Shown piece after piece: positions 9,789 to 17,705 of a DNA stretch of 64,000 nucleotides. Source of the stretch: Streptomyces sp. JB150 (lineage in GTDB: Bacteria; Actinomycetota; Actinomycetes; Streptomycetales; Streptomycetaceae); NCBI RefSeq assembly GCF_011193355.1, contig NZ_CP049780.1:4043085-4107084 (forward strand), in the 5' to 3' direction. Numbering within the stretch: position 1 is the stretch's first letter; each line of letters begins with the position of its first letter. Position numbers and translations under genes: made by a program. The notes beneath the pieces are model-generated. The model had not been told where the DNA came from. It searched no databases and worked only from the letters and a program-made list of their open reading frames with translations.

Positions 9789-10996
9789 TCACCCGCTCAC
9801 GTGACGCCGCAGCGCGTCGACGCGGTCGGTGCGCTCCCAGGTGAAGTCGGGCAGCTCCCGCCCGAAGTGACCGTAGGCGGCGGTCTGGGCGTAGATCGGG
9901 CGCAGCAGGTCGAGGTCGCGGATGATAGCGGCCGGGCGCAGGTCGAAGACCTCGGTGACGGCCCGCTGGATCGCCTCCTCGGGGTGGAGGGCGGTGCCGA
10001 AGGTCTCGACGAACAGCCCGACGGGCTCCGCCTTGCCGATCGCGTACGCCACCTGCACCTCGCAGCGGGCGGCGAGACCCGCGGCGCCACGTTCTTGGCG
10101 ACCCAGCGCATCGCGTACGCCGCCGAGCGGTCCACCTTGGACGGGTCCTTGCCGGAGAACGCGCCGCCTCCGTGACGGGCCATGCCGCCGTAGGTGTCCA
10201 CGATGATCTTGCGGCCGGTCAGCCCCGCGTCGCCCATCGGACCGCCGATCTCGAAACGGCCGGTCGGATTCACCAGCAGACGGTGGTTCTCGGTGTCCAG
10301 CTTGATGCCCTCGTCCAGCAGCGCCTTCAGCTCCGGCTCGACCACGAACTCGCGGATGTCGGGCGCCAGCAGTGAGTCGAGATCGACGTCGGACGCGTGC
10401 TGGGACGAGACGACGACCGTGTCGAGGCGGACGGCCTTGTCACCGTCGTACTCGATGGTGACCTGGGTCTTCCCGTCCGGGCGCAGGTAGGGGATCGTGC
10501 CGTTCCTGCGCACGTCCGTCAGCCGCTTGGACAGCCGGTGGGCCAGGAAGACCGGCAGCGGCATCAGCGTCGGCGTCTCGTCCGTCGCGTAGCCGAACAT
10601 CAGGCCCTGGTCGCCGGCGCCCTGCCGGTCCAGCTCGTCCCCGTCGCCCTCGACGCGGGTCTCGTAGGCGGTGTCCACCCCCTGCGCGATGTCCGGGGAC
10701 TGGGCACCGATCGACACGGACACCCCGCAGGAGGCGCCGTCGAAGCCCTGCTTCGAGGAGTCGTAGCCGATCTCCAGCACGGTGTCCCGGACCAGCTGGG
10801 CGATCGGGGCGTACGCCTTGGTCGTGACCTCGCCGGCCACATGGACCAGGCCGGTGGTGATCAGCGTCTCGACGGCGACCCGGGAGGCCGGGTCCTCGCG
10901 CAGCAACGCGTCGAGGATCGTGTCGCTGATCCGGTCGGCGATCTTGTCGGGGTGACCCTCGGTCACGGACTCGGAGGTGAACAGGCGACGCGACAT
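9789..10996 (-). pseudogene. metK: S-adenosylmethionine synthetase paralogue with frameshift
   Basis: Starts at ATG 10996 with AAGGAG nearby. The first frame runs [52 protein letters not shown] and [20 protein letters not shown] up to RWVAKNVA, matching about 300 residues of MetK. The rest ([20 protein letters not shown] to [17 protein letters not shown]) is in the next frame from about 10093. One base appears missing in AACGTGGCGCCGCGG near 10081-10093. Repaired it would be about 402 residues, normal for MetK. The housekeeping metK of Streptomyces is usually beside priA, so this is probably a second copy; a sequencing error is the main alternative. No SAM riboswitch was recognised upstream. 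Confidence 0.8.
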
Positions 10997-11258
10997 GGCA
11001 CTCCTTGGCGGGTGGGGCGGCTGGAGGGCTGGGGGGTTGGAGCCGGTGCCCGCGGACGGGGCGTTCGTGTGCGGCCCCAGGAGGCCCAACCAGTCATACG
11101 CGCCGACGGGTTGAGCCCGGTCCCCCGCAGGCGACGGGGCGGACTCTGCCATGGACGCGGCGACGCGGGGCAGATCCTTCCGTTCGCCGGAAAGCCACGC
11201 GGCCCGCAGGGACCACGACGGTCACGGACCCGGCCGGTGAGACGGGGCCCTACGGACG

Positions 11259-11302
11259 GCGGACGAGTGGCGGACGGGCGGCGGACGGGCGGCGGACGGG
11301 CG
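11259..11302. repeat. 11-bp tandem repeat, four units
   Basis: Four units of GCGGACGGGCG, the first diverged, sit just past the MFS gene stop. The rest of 10997-11311 holds the metK upstream region; no gene and no recognisable riboswitch were found. Confidence 0.75.
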
Positions 11303-11311
11303 GCGGCAGGC

Positions 11312-12565
11312 TCAGACCGCCGTCGTATCCGCCTCGGCCGAGGACTTCCGGGCCGCCGCCGCCACCGGCTCCGGCGCCCGGAAGGCCCCGGCCGCCGCGA
11401 AGATCGCCGCGGCGACGAGGAGCGCCAGGACGGTGAACCCCGCGACCCCCTGGAAGCCGTCGAACTCGGTCAGCAGCACACCGCCGACCAGGCCGCCGAT
11501 CGTCGTCCCCGCGTACAGCGCGGTCGTCGACAGCGACGACACCGTGCCGCGCGAGGCAGTCGTCCGCGACAGCAGCATGTTCATGAAGACCGGGTAGGCG
11601 AGCCCGAGCATCGCGGACGCGAGGGCCAGCCCGGTGAGCGCAAGGCCCAGGTTCGGCGCGAACGGCACCCCGGCGTACACCACCACCAGCACCACGAACA
11701 CCAGCCGCAGCGTGCGGTGTTCACCGATCCGGCGGATCAGCCGGCTGCCGAAGAGCGACGTGGCCGCCATGCCCGCGCCCAGGGCCGCCATCGAGGCGCC
11801 GACCGCGCCGACGCCCAGGCCGAAGTCCCGGTGCAGCCAGGAGCCGATGAAGGAGAACGTCTCGAACACACCGGTCTGGTAGACGAGGTAGCCCAGCAGG
11901 TACCAGGTGAAGGTCGCCGACCGGAACAGCCGGGCGTACGTCCCGAGGATCCCGGTGTCCTCGCCCGCCGCACGGGCGGACGGCACCGACGGGAAGACCC
12001 GGAACAGCAGCAGCCAGGCGATCCCGGAAAGCCCCGCCACCACGAGGAACGGCACGTGCCAGGAGACCGCCGCCAGCCAGCCGCCGACCGGGACGCCGAC
12101 GACCTGCGAGATCGACATGCCCGCACCGGCGACGCCCATCGTCCGCACGGTCGAGTCCGGCGCCACCAGGACCGGGATGGACGCCCAGATCTGCGGGGTG
12201 ACGAGCGCGGCGCACACGCCCGCCAGGAACCGGAACAGGATCATCGACCACAGTCCCTGCGCCGCGGCACAGAGCGCCGTGGCCACCGTGAACCCGGCGA
12301 ACCCGAGGAGCAGCACGCCCCGCCGGTCCCGTCCGTCCGACAGCGGACCGGCCACCAGCGCGAACACCGCGAAGCCCAGGGCGTAGGCGCTGACCATCCA
12401 CCCGGAGACACCGGCCGGCACGTCGAACTCCTCGGCCAGCGTGGGCAGCAGGGGAGCGACGAGGAAGGTGTCGGTTCCGATGACGAACATGGTCGCGAAC
12501 GCCGACCACGCGACGACCGCGCTGGACGGGGCACGACCGTGCCGCGTGCTGTGTGCCTGTGTCAC
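11312..12565 (-). CDS. MFS transporter (drug-efflux type)
   Basis: 417 residues from GTG 12565 with GGAAAGG upstream. About twelve hydrophobic helices; motif A between helices 2 and 3 reads GPLSDGRDRRGVLL, and the third and fourth helices carry the FRFLAGVCAAL pattern. This is the DHA1-type layout (chloramphenicol/arabinose exporter group). Acts in the cytoplasmic membrane as a proton-coupled exporter; substrate unknown. Single gene, convergent with nothing, no regulator beside it. Confidence 0.85.
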   Translation of the reverse strand: MTQAHSTRHGRAPSSAVVAWSAFATMFVIGTDTFLVAPLLPTLAEEFDVPAGVSGWMVSAYALGFAVFALVAGPLSDGRDRRGVLLLGFAGFTVATALCAAAQGLWSMILFRFLAGVCAALVTPQIWASIPVLVAPDSTVRTMGVAGAGMSISQVVGVPVGGWLAAVSWHVPFLVVAGLSGIAWLLLFRVFPSVPSARAAGEDTGILGTYARLFRSATFTWYLLGYLVYQTGVFETFSFIGSWLHRDFGLGVGAVGASMAALGAGMAATSLFGSRLIRRIGEHRTLRLVFVVLVVVYAGVPFAPNLGLALTGLALASAMLGLAYPVFMNMLLSRTTASRGTVSSLSTTALYAGTTIGGLVGGVLLTEFDGFQGVAGFTVLALLVAAAIFAAAGAFRAPEPVAAAARKSSAEADTTAV

Positions 12566-12600
12566 GGCTTTCCTTTCCGCCCAAGGGCTGCGGGAGGGTA

Positions 12601-12630
12601 AGGGGGAGGAGGGGGAGGAGGAGAGGAGAG
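12601..12630. repeat. Polypurine tract upstream of the MFS gene
   Basis: Thirty consecutive purines (AGGGGGAGGAGG type) on the plus strand about 36 nt before the MFS start codon. Purine/pyrimidine mirror tracts can form triplex or G-rich structures; no function is implied. No gene seen in 12566-12813. Confidence 0.5.
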
Positions 12631-12813
12631 CCCAACTGATCGCGGCACACGCGCAGTTGCCGCATCGCCCTCCGGGGGAACGCCGCTGCGGGCGTCACAG
12701 GGCAGGAGTCTGCGCACGGGGCGCGGGGCCTGCCACGGACGACGGGGAACTATGTCAGGTCGCCCGGAGCGGCAAAGGGCCGGCGGCCTGCCCTGCCCGA
12801 AGATCCGGCGAAC

Positions 12814-14046
12814 TCACGCGGGCAGGACACGAGCCCGGGTCCGGTCGTGGCCGTCGCCCTGGATGCCGGCGAGGGCGAGGACGGCGTGGGCGGCGGAGGC
12901 CAAGGTGACATGGCGGTGCCAGCCGCGGAAGGACCGCCCCTCGAAGTCCTTGAGCCCGACGCGCTCGCCGATCCCGGCGAGGTCGCGGCGGGCCCGCAGG
13001 GCCAGCTTGGTCATCCGCAGCAGGGCGCTCGCCGGTACGGAGGCCATGTTGGTGAGCCACATGGCGGACGGCACGCGCCCCTCGGCCTCCCACTCACCGA
13101 GCAGCACCAGCTCACCGGAACCGGCACCGACCGGCGCGACCGCGCTCATCCGCGCGACCGACCCGACCGCACCGACCCGCACGCGCGCGGCCACCGAGAC
13201 CCGCCGCGACCACGAAGCCCCCTCGGCCCCGTCAGCCCCTGCTGTCCCGCCGGCCTCCGCCATCCCCTCCGGATCAACCCACTCGACGGCCCGCCCCAGC
13301 CCCCGCACGGCGGTCAGGATCCGCTCGGCGCCCAGCGCCCCCGCACCATGACCGGGCAGAGCGGGATCACGGACGGTCAGCCGTACGCTTCCCCCGACCC
13401 GCAGGATGACGGGGACGCCCGCCTCACTGAACCGCCGGACGGTGACGGTGGGCCGGACGGAATGAACGTTGAGCACCACGGGCCGCACGGGAACCCGCCA
13501 GGAGGTCATGGCCTCCAGGACGGCGACGGAGGCGCACTCCTCCTCCGTCTCCTCCCCGATCCCGTCGGGCACCTCGGCCCGACGGCGCCGGTTGTCGTCC
13601 CGCACCCAGGTGTGCGGCAGATGCAGCCGCCAGTGCAGCGGGGCACTGAAGTGCTCGGACGCATGCCAGACGCCGAAGGCGTGCTGCCCCCGGAAGGCCT
13701 GCCCCAGGCAAGGATCAAACACCCGGTCGACTCCGACGGAGTGCTGCCCGGCCTTGAGGATGGGCATCGTCCGCACCACCCACGCCCGAGGCGCCACGGC
13801 CTGCTCCAGGTACGCGGCCAGCGCCTGCCGGACGGGCATCCAGTCCCACGGGGAACTGCTGATGAAGTGGTGCAGACTCTGCTCGGCGGCCGGCCCGCCC
13901 ACCTGCGCGGCGATGTTACGAATGGACTTACGCCCCTCGGTGCTCAGCAGCCCCCGCAGATACCGCTCGCCCTTCTGCCGCTGGTCGCGCCGCGGGAAGG
14001 AGGCGAACAGCACAGCGGCCAGCTCCCGGGCCCGCTCGTCCCACAC
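12814..14046 (-). CDS. IS701-type transposase-derived protein, probably catalytically dead
   Basis: 410 residues, GTG start at 14046. Overall length and landmarks (RRDQRQKGERYLRGLLSTEG, RKSIRNIAAQ, SLHHFISSSPWDW, HLPHTWVRDD) match IS701-family DDE transposases. The first acidic motif, usually near DDTG in WVVDDTG, is replaced by WVVRTMPILKAG, and the second region usually containing an Asp reads VVLNVHSVRP. No terminal inverted repeats or target duplications flank it. It therefore looks like a domesticated, conserved gene rather than an active insertion sequence. The gene at 14061-14303 ends 14 nt upstream, so the two are likely co-transcribed. Confidence 0.75.
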   Translation of the reverse strand: MWDERARELAAVLFASFPRRDQRQKGERYLRGLLSTEGRKSIRNIAAQVGGPAAEQSLHHFISSSPWDWMPVRQALAAYLEQAVAPRAWVVRTMPILKAGQHSVGVDRVFDPCLGQAFRGQHAFGVWHASEHFSAPLHWRLHLPHTWVRDDNRRRRAEVPDGIGEETEEECASVAVLEAMTSWRVPVRPVVLNVHSVRPTVTVRRFSEAGVPVILRVGGSVRLTVRDPALPGHGAGALGAERILTAVRGLGRAVEWVDPEGMAEAGGTAGADGAEGASWSRRVSVAARVRVGAVGSVARMSAVAPVGAGSGELVLLGEWEAEGRVPSAMWLTNMASVPASALLRMTKLALRARRDLAGIGERVGLKDFEGRSFRGWHRHVTLASAAHAVLALAGIQGDGHDRTRARVLPA

Positions 14047-14060
14047 GCCGCTTCCACCTC

Positions 14061-14303
14061 TCAGGCGGCGTCGGGCCGCACCGCACTCGCACCCGGAGCG
14101 GGCACGCTCTCGTCCTCGGACGGGAAGACCTCGCCCTCTCCGAAGTCCGGAGCCTGGAACGGGTTGGTCGCCGGAGGAGGCGACACCACCGCGGAGCGGC
14201 CGGGCTGCCCCTCCGGAGCGGAGAACAAAGACATCGAGTCGATGAGAAATCTGCCTTTCTTTACAGGTCCCCGAAGGAGACCTGGCGTGCCATGACCGGA
14301 CAC
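14061..14303 (-). CDS. Small hypothetical protein paired with transposase-derived gene
   Basis: 80 residues from GTG 14303, or 57 from ATG 14234 (MSLFSAPEGQPGRSAVV). The shorter form looks more protein-like: Ser/Pro-rich with an acidic stretch FGEGEVFPSEDE. No domain recognised. It immediately precedes the transposase-derived gene on the same strand, which suggests a shared function. Confidence 0.5.
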   Translation of the reverse strand: MSGHGTPGLLRGPVKKGRFLIDSMSLFSAPEGQPGRSAVVSPPPATNPFQAPDFGEGEVFPSEDESVPAPGASAVRPDAA

Positions 14304-14310
14304 GACGGTC

Positions 14311-14532
14311 CTACAGCTTGATCATCTTCGTGTACGGGCTCAGGATCCGCATCCGCGCCGAGCCGAAATCCACGAGCGCCGCGATCCCGTCCTCCATGCC
14401 GACCACCCGGCCGAGGCCGTACACGTCATGCGTGACCTGGTCGCCCAGGGCGAACTGCTTGGGAGTCGGTACGGCCGGGGCCTTGAACGGGCTGGTGGGC
14501 AAGTGACGCTTGGGCGCCGCAGGCTTTGTCAT
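14311..14532 (-). CDS. Small conserved protein with Tudor/CarD-like fold
   Basis: 73 residues from ATG 14532. A basic, Pro-rich N-terminus (MTKPAAPKRHLPTSPFKAP) leads into FALGDQVTHDVYGLGRVVGM and AALVDFGSARMRILSPYTKM. The GDxVxHxxYGxGxVV pattern is like the small beta-barrel at the C-terminus of UvrD/PcrA and in CarD-like RNA polymerase binders, so binding to RNA polymerase or nucleic acid is possible. Function not established. Divergent from the gene at 14703. Confidence 0.65.
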   Translation of the reverse strand: MTKPAAPKRHLPTSPFKAPAVPTPKQFALGDQVTHDVYGLGRVVGMEDGIAALVDFGSARMRILSPYTKMIKL

Positions 14533-14702
14533 GCTTCAGTATGCGCCCAGACCCCCCACCCCCGCTGTGGCAATCCACACAGCCCCACCCGCACACAGCT
14601 CCACCCAGGCCGGTGAGCCGCACCACTCGCAGCAGCACCGGGCCGGTACCAGGCCGCTACGATGGCCAGGCTGGGCAGTGTCCACGCGGTGGGGGAGGGG
14701 CC

Positions 14703-15065
14703 ATGAGGACCAAGGATCCGGAGTACCCGGCAGCGGTCGAAGCGGCCGTAGAAATCCTGCGGGAGCGGGCCCGACAGGGACAGACCATGACGTACGGCGA
14801 GCTGAGCGCCGAGTTGGCGGAACGGGGCTTCGACTCCATCCCGCCTCACCGCGGAGTCATGACCTATCTGCTCAAGGACGTCTGCCTCTACCGCAACGAG
14901 GACGGACGAGCACCGATGCTCTCGGCGATCGTGGTGAACAAGGCGAGCCGGGAACCGTCCGAGCAGTTCTCCACCCTCGCTCGAAGCCTGCCCTTCTCCC
15001 GGCCGGCCACCTGGACCTGGCGGGACGAGCAGCAGCAGGTCTTCGCCCAGCACCGAGAGGCATGA
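14703..15065 (+). CDS. Conserved hypothetical protein
   Basis: 120 residues; ATG 14703 follows GGGGGAGGGG. Predicted mostly helical: YPAAVEAAVEILRERARQGQ is followed by TMTYGELSAELAERGFDSIP, a winged-helix-like start, then MTYLLKDVCLYRNEDGRAP and LSAIVVNKASREPSEQF. It resembles the small alkyltransferase-like or wHTH folds only loosely. Function unknown. Last ordinary chromosomal gene before the integrated element. Confidence 0.7.
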   Translation: MRTKDPEYPAAVEAAVEILRERARQGQTMTYGELSAELAERGFDSIPPHRGVMTYLLKDVCLYRNEDGRAPMLSAIVVNKASREPSEQFSTLARSLPFSRPATWTWRDEQQQVFAQHREA

Positions 15066-15157
15066 CGTCGCCCTCGACACCCGCGTGAGCAATCCGAGCG
15101 CTCATCAGCTCGGCCTGGAGGGCCGGTCAGGAGCCTTTGACCCCCGAGCACGACAAA

Positions 15158-15186
15158 GGGCCTGGCGTCACTTGCACACCAGACCC
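15158..15186 (-). terminator. Imperfect hairpin, original terminator of the split tRNA locus
   Basis: GGGCCTGGCGT and ACACCAGACCC pair with two mismatches around CACTTGC, and the minus strand ends in CCCTTTGTCG. It lies 9 nt beyond attL in the direction the tRNA-Pro would be transcribed, so it was probably the native terminator of tRNA-Pro before the element came in. Confidence 0.45.
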
Positions 15187-15194
15187 TCTGACCA

Positions 15195-15239
15195 GCGTCG
15201 GGGTGGCGGGATTTGAACCCACGACCTCTTCGTCCCGAA
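15195..15239 (-). other. attL: 45-bp tRNA-Pro 3'-end remnant
   Basis: 45 bp identical to 52787-52831, covering the 3' end of tRNA-Pro from the anticodon region through the T-arm to the discriminator base. Beyond 15239 the match stops (AATGAGG against AACGAAG). No tRNA can form here. It is the left attachment site of the element. Nothing else but the arm site was seen between 15066 and 15598. Confidence 0.92.
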
Positions 15240-15340
15240 TGAGGTTCGGTTGGGGAGACTGCCAGCCTCGATGGCGTTTCCGCAGGTCGGAGGGGTGGGC
15301 TCGGTTGGTGTCGCATGGCCTGGAAGGGGTTCGGGGAGCG

Positions 15341-15364
15341 GGTTGGCTCCCAGATGGCTCCCAG
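15341..15364. repeat. Left copy of subterminal repeat, candidate integrase arm site
   Basis: GGTTGGCTCCCAGATGGCTCCCAG: two GGCTCCCA units 11 bp apart. A near copy, in the same orientation, is at 52696-52720 inside the other end. Both are within about 110 bp of the att core, as expected for arm-type binding sites of a tyrosine integrase or for Xis sites. Confidence 0.6.
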
Positions 15365-15598
15365 GGAGTGCCACCCGGGAGCGCATCCGTGGCCGTACCA
15401 ACGGGAACGCGTGGCGGTAGCGGAGCAGGGGTATACGGCCAAGAGTGATGCAGCCCTCACCTGACAGAGGGCTGCGACGCTGACAGGGCATGCCCGTCGC
15501 ACGACGGGTATGCCCTGCCTCCAAAGCGAGTGTCATCAAGGCCCATTGTCGCGATAAACTTGCGCTCTCCTGCGTGCTCCTGTACTGTCAGCCAGGTT

Positions 15599-15608
15599 CA
15601 GACGTCTG
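15599..15608. promoter_or_regulatory. Palindrome upstream of restriction-modification genes
   Basis: CAGACGTCTG is a perfect 10-bp palindrome followed at once by the half site GACGTCT; it ends 23 nt before the GTG of the HTH gene and just before its GGGAGG. A weak promoter TTGCGC-17 nt-TACTGT lies right upstream. Likely operator for the small HTH protein. Confidence 0.4.
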
Positions 15609-15631
15609 GACGTCTTTCGCGGGGAGGTAGC

Positions 15632-15856
15632 GTGAATCAGGAACGCAGGCGGCCGGGTCTCGTAAGAGACGCAATCGTGGATTACTTGCGGCGCATTTAC
15701 CCCGCTTCGAGCAACGTTCAGGCCATCCATGCGGCAGTTTGCGAAACGTTGCAAAGCGATGTGCCAGCATCCTCGGTCCGCTCCTATCTGCGGCTAAACA
15801 CGCCGGAGACCTTCCATCGTACCGACCGGGGAACCTATAAGTTGAGTTCGAAGTGA
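15632..15856 (+). CDS. HARE-HTH-like winged-helix protein of the R-M system
   Basis: 74 residues from GTG 15632, preceded by GGGGAGG. The sequence VRDAIVDYLRRIYPASSNVQ then VRSYLRLNTPETFHRTDRG and TYKLSSK has the pattern of the HARE-HTH fold (winged helix found in eukaryotic HB1/ASXL and in bacterial restriction enzymes). The stop overlaps the methyltransferase start by 4 nt (GTGA), so both are made from one mRNA. It may be a DNA-binding subunit or a controller of R-M expression; the palindrome upstream favours autoregulation. Confidence 0.65.
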   Translation: MNQERRRPGLVRDAIVDYLRRIYPASSNVQAIHAAVCETLQSDVPASSVRSYLRLNTPETFHRTDRGTYKLSSK

Positions 15857-16833
15857 GTAAGAAAGTAACAAAGGGGCAGGGTGCGATCTTTTCGTCCCCT
15901 GTGTTCGTTTTTGGGCAGACGAAGCTTTACAACGCCGACTGCCTTGATTGGTTGGCGGAACAGCCCGAGAATAGTATTCACGGGTGCGTTACTGATCCGC
16001 CGTATGGGTTGGTGGAGTACACCGCGCATGAGCAGAGCAAGCTCCGGGCGCGGAAAGGTGGCGTCTGGCGCATTCCGCCCTCTTACGATGGCCACAAGCG
16101 TTCGCCGCTGCCGCGGTTTACTACGCTTACCAGCGCTGACTTGGAACACTTGCAGAAGTTCTTCCAGGAGTGGGGCGAGGCCCTGAAAAGGGTACTGGTT
16201 CCGGGGGCGCACGTGATGGTCGCGGCCAATCCGCTCGTCTCACACCTTGTGAGTGTGGCGCTCTACAAAGCGGGACTCGAACGTCGCGGCGAGGTGGTCC
16301 GACTCGTCCAGACCATGCGTGGTGGCGACCGGCCCAAGAATGCTCACGAAGAGTTTCCTGATGTGAGCGTTATGCCTCGCTCGCAATGGGAGCCGTGGCT
16401 GCTCTTCAGGAAGATTCCCGAAGGTACCATCGCCGATAACCTACGCAAGTGGAAAACTGGCGGCCTGCGTCGACTGAGCGACGAACAGCCCTTTGGTGAT
16501 GTGATCCGTTCGTCGCCCACGAATCGTCGAGAGCGCGCAATCGCAGCGCACCCTAGCCTCAAGCCGCAAGAATTCCTGCGTCAAGCCGTTCGGGCCATAC
16601 TCCCGCTTGGTGAAGGTGTAGTGCTTGACCCCTTCGCCGGATCTGGCTCTACGTTGGCGGCTGCGCACGCGGTAGGCTACGAAGCTATCGGTGTAGAGTT
16701 GGACCCAAATTACGTCGAGATTGCTCGTCAGGCCGTACCTAAGCTAGCTGAGTTTTCTCCTGCTGCGCGAAAATCGGTCAGCGATCGAGGTAAACCCAGT
16801 TCCGACGAAGCTTCTCCAGGCCCTCGCGATTAA
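15853..16833 (+). CDS. Beta-class DNA methyltransferase (N4C or N6A)
   Basis: 326 residues from GTG 15853. Motif IV TDPPYG lies near residue 45 and motif I VLDPFAGSGST near residue 262, the order of beta-class enzymes such as PvuII or MboIIA methyltransferases. GYEAIGVELDPNYVEIARQA is motif II/III. The central part with KWKTGGLRRLSDEQPFGDVI is expected to give specificity. It methylates a host recognition sequence, as partner of the nuclease at 16778-17383; the genes converge and overlap by 56 bp at their 3' ends. Base composition is less GC-rich than neighbours, indicating recent transfer. Confidence 0.9.
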   Translation: MSKKVTKGQGAIFSSPVFVFGQTKLYNADCLDWLAEQPENSIHGCVTDPPYGLVEYTAHEQSKLRARKGGVWRIPPSYDGHKRSPLPRFTTLTSADLEHLQKFFQEWGEALKRVLVPGAHVMVAANPLVSHLVSVALYKAGLERRGEVVRLVQTMRGGDRPKNAHEEFPDVSVMPRSQWEPWLLFRKIPEGTIADNLRKWKTGGLRRLSDEQPFGDVIRSSPTNRRERAIAAHPSLKPQEFLRQAVRAILPLGEGVVLDPFAGSGSTLAAAHAVGYEAIGVELDPNYVEIARQAVPKLAEFSPAARKSVSDRGKPSSDEASPGPRD

Positions 16834-17383
16834 GCGTGGCCGTACGGGTGCCCAACTCCCCTCGGTTGTTTCGCCGGAAATCTTCGGCATCGACCTGGCC
16901 GAGATAGACCTCAGTGAATCGCATGGGATCCCTATCCCATGCGGGTTCCGTTTTGTTGTCGACGCTGTATACGAATACACAGAGCCACTGAGAACGTGCT
17001 CCGTGCATGTCCACCGCTCCGCCGGGCTTGCGCGTGCTCTTGACTTCAACGCCCTTCTCGCCAGCGGCTACCGAGTCATTGCTATAGATGCCTTGCACGA
17101 TTAGGTCGGGGTGCCCGTTGAAGTAGTTGTTTTCGCAGAGCGTTCGCGAATGCTTGGCAAGGCTGGCAGTCAGCATGTCGGAAATCAATCCCGAGCATGC
17201 TGCTGGCCGGAGCATATCTTCGAACCGGCGAAGGCCCTTCTCGTGCAGGCTCAGGTTAACGTCATAGAAGAAGTCGTAGACGTCCTGCATCGCCGACTCG
17301 AAGTCGATTACGCGGAGTTGATAGGGCAGCGAGGGTGCGGGATTAAATGCCGACTGCTTCACCTGGCTCTTGATGAGGGACAT
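16778..17383 (-). CDS. Type II restriction endonuclease, PD-(D/E)XK type
   Basis: 201 residues from ATG 17383 (MSLIKSQVKQSAFNPAPSLP). The nuclease core is GHPDLIVQGIYSND followed after 15 residues by GVEVKSTRKPGGAVDMHG, i.e. the Asp and Glu-x-Lys of the PD-(D/E)XK fold; QWLCVFVYSVD continues the sheet. The recognition site is unknown. Convergent and overlapping with the methyltransferase gene. An exact 9-bp inverted repeat (GCATGGGAT, loop CCCT) lies inside the gene at 16921-16942. Codon use is AT-richer than in the flanks, like its partner. Confidence 0.8.
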   Translation of the reverse strand: MSLIKSQVKQSAFNPAPSLPYQLRVIDFESAMQDVYDFFYDVNLSLHEKGLRRFEDMLRPAACSGLISDMLTASLAKHSRTLCENNYFNGHPDLIVQGIYSNDSVAAGEKGVEVKSTRKPGGAVDMHGARSQWLCVFVYSVDNKTEPAWDRDPMRFTEVYLGQVDAEDFRRNNRGELGTRTATLNREGLEKLRRNWVYLDR

Positions 17384-17705
17384 AGCCCCTGATCTTACGG
17401 CACCACCCACTCGCCTTCACCGTGACGCTGTGCGTGACCCAAAGGCCAGTAAGGGTTAATTCATCCTATTTTGTCGTAGAGTCAGAATCGCCTGAATGCT
17501 TGGGCCGCACACAGCGGTTGCGGGCAACTACGGAGGACTTGACCGGCCTCGGCCGTGCGTGAGTAGCCCAGAAGCGTCAACCGCGGTGACGGCAGGGCCT
17601 GCCGGAACGACTACCAGTGCAGACGAGTGGCCGGCTGAAAATTGTGGGTAGGCGGGTAGGTCGAGTGACCAGAGGTGGAGTTCTCACGTCGGTATCCTGG
17701 AGCGC

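Noticed and set aside
9789..10996. Programmed frameshift in metK
   Set aside because: No slippery heptamer at the site; a plain one-base loss or sequencing error explains it.
10997..11250. SAM riboswitch upstream of the metK copy
   Set aside because: No SAM-I, SAM-II or SAM-IV core motif could be recognised; only GC-rich sequence and a ribosome-binding site.
10397..12601. Long plus-strand frame opposite metK and the MFS gene
   Set aside because: Low-complexity, antisense to two recognisable genes.
12814..14046. Active IS701 insertion sequence
   Set aside because: No terminal inverted repeats or target duplication and no recognisable catalytic Asp.
15195..15239. Functional second tRNA-Pro
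   Set aside because: Only the 3' half matches; the D-arm and 5' acceptor strand are absent.
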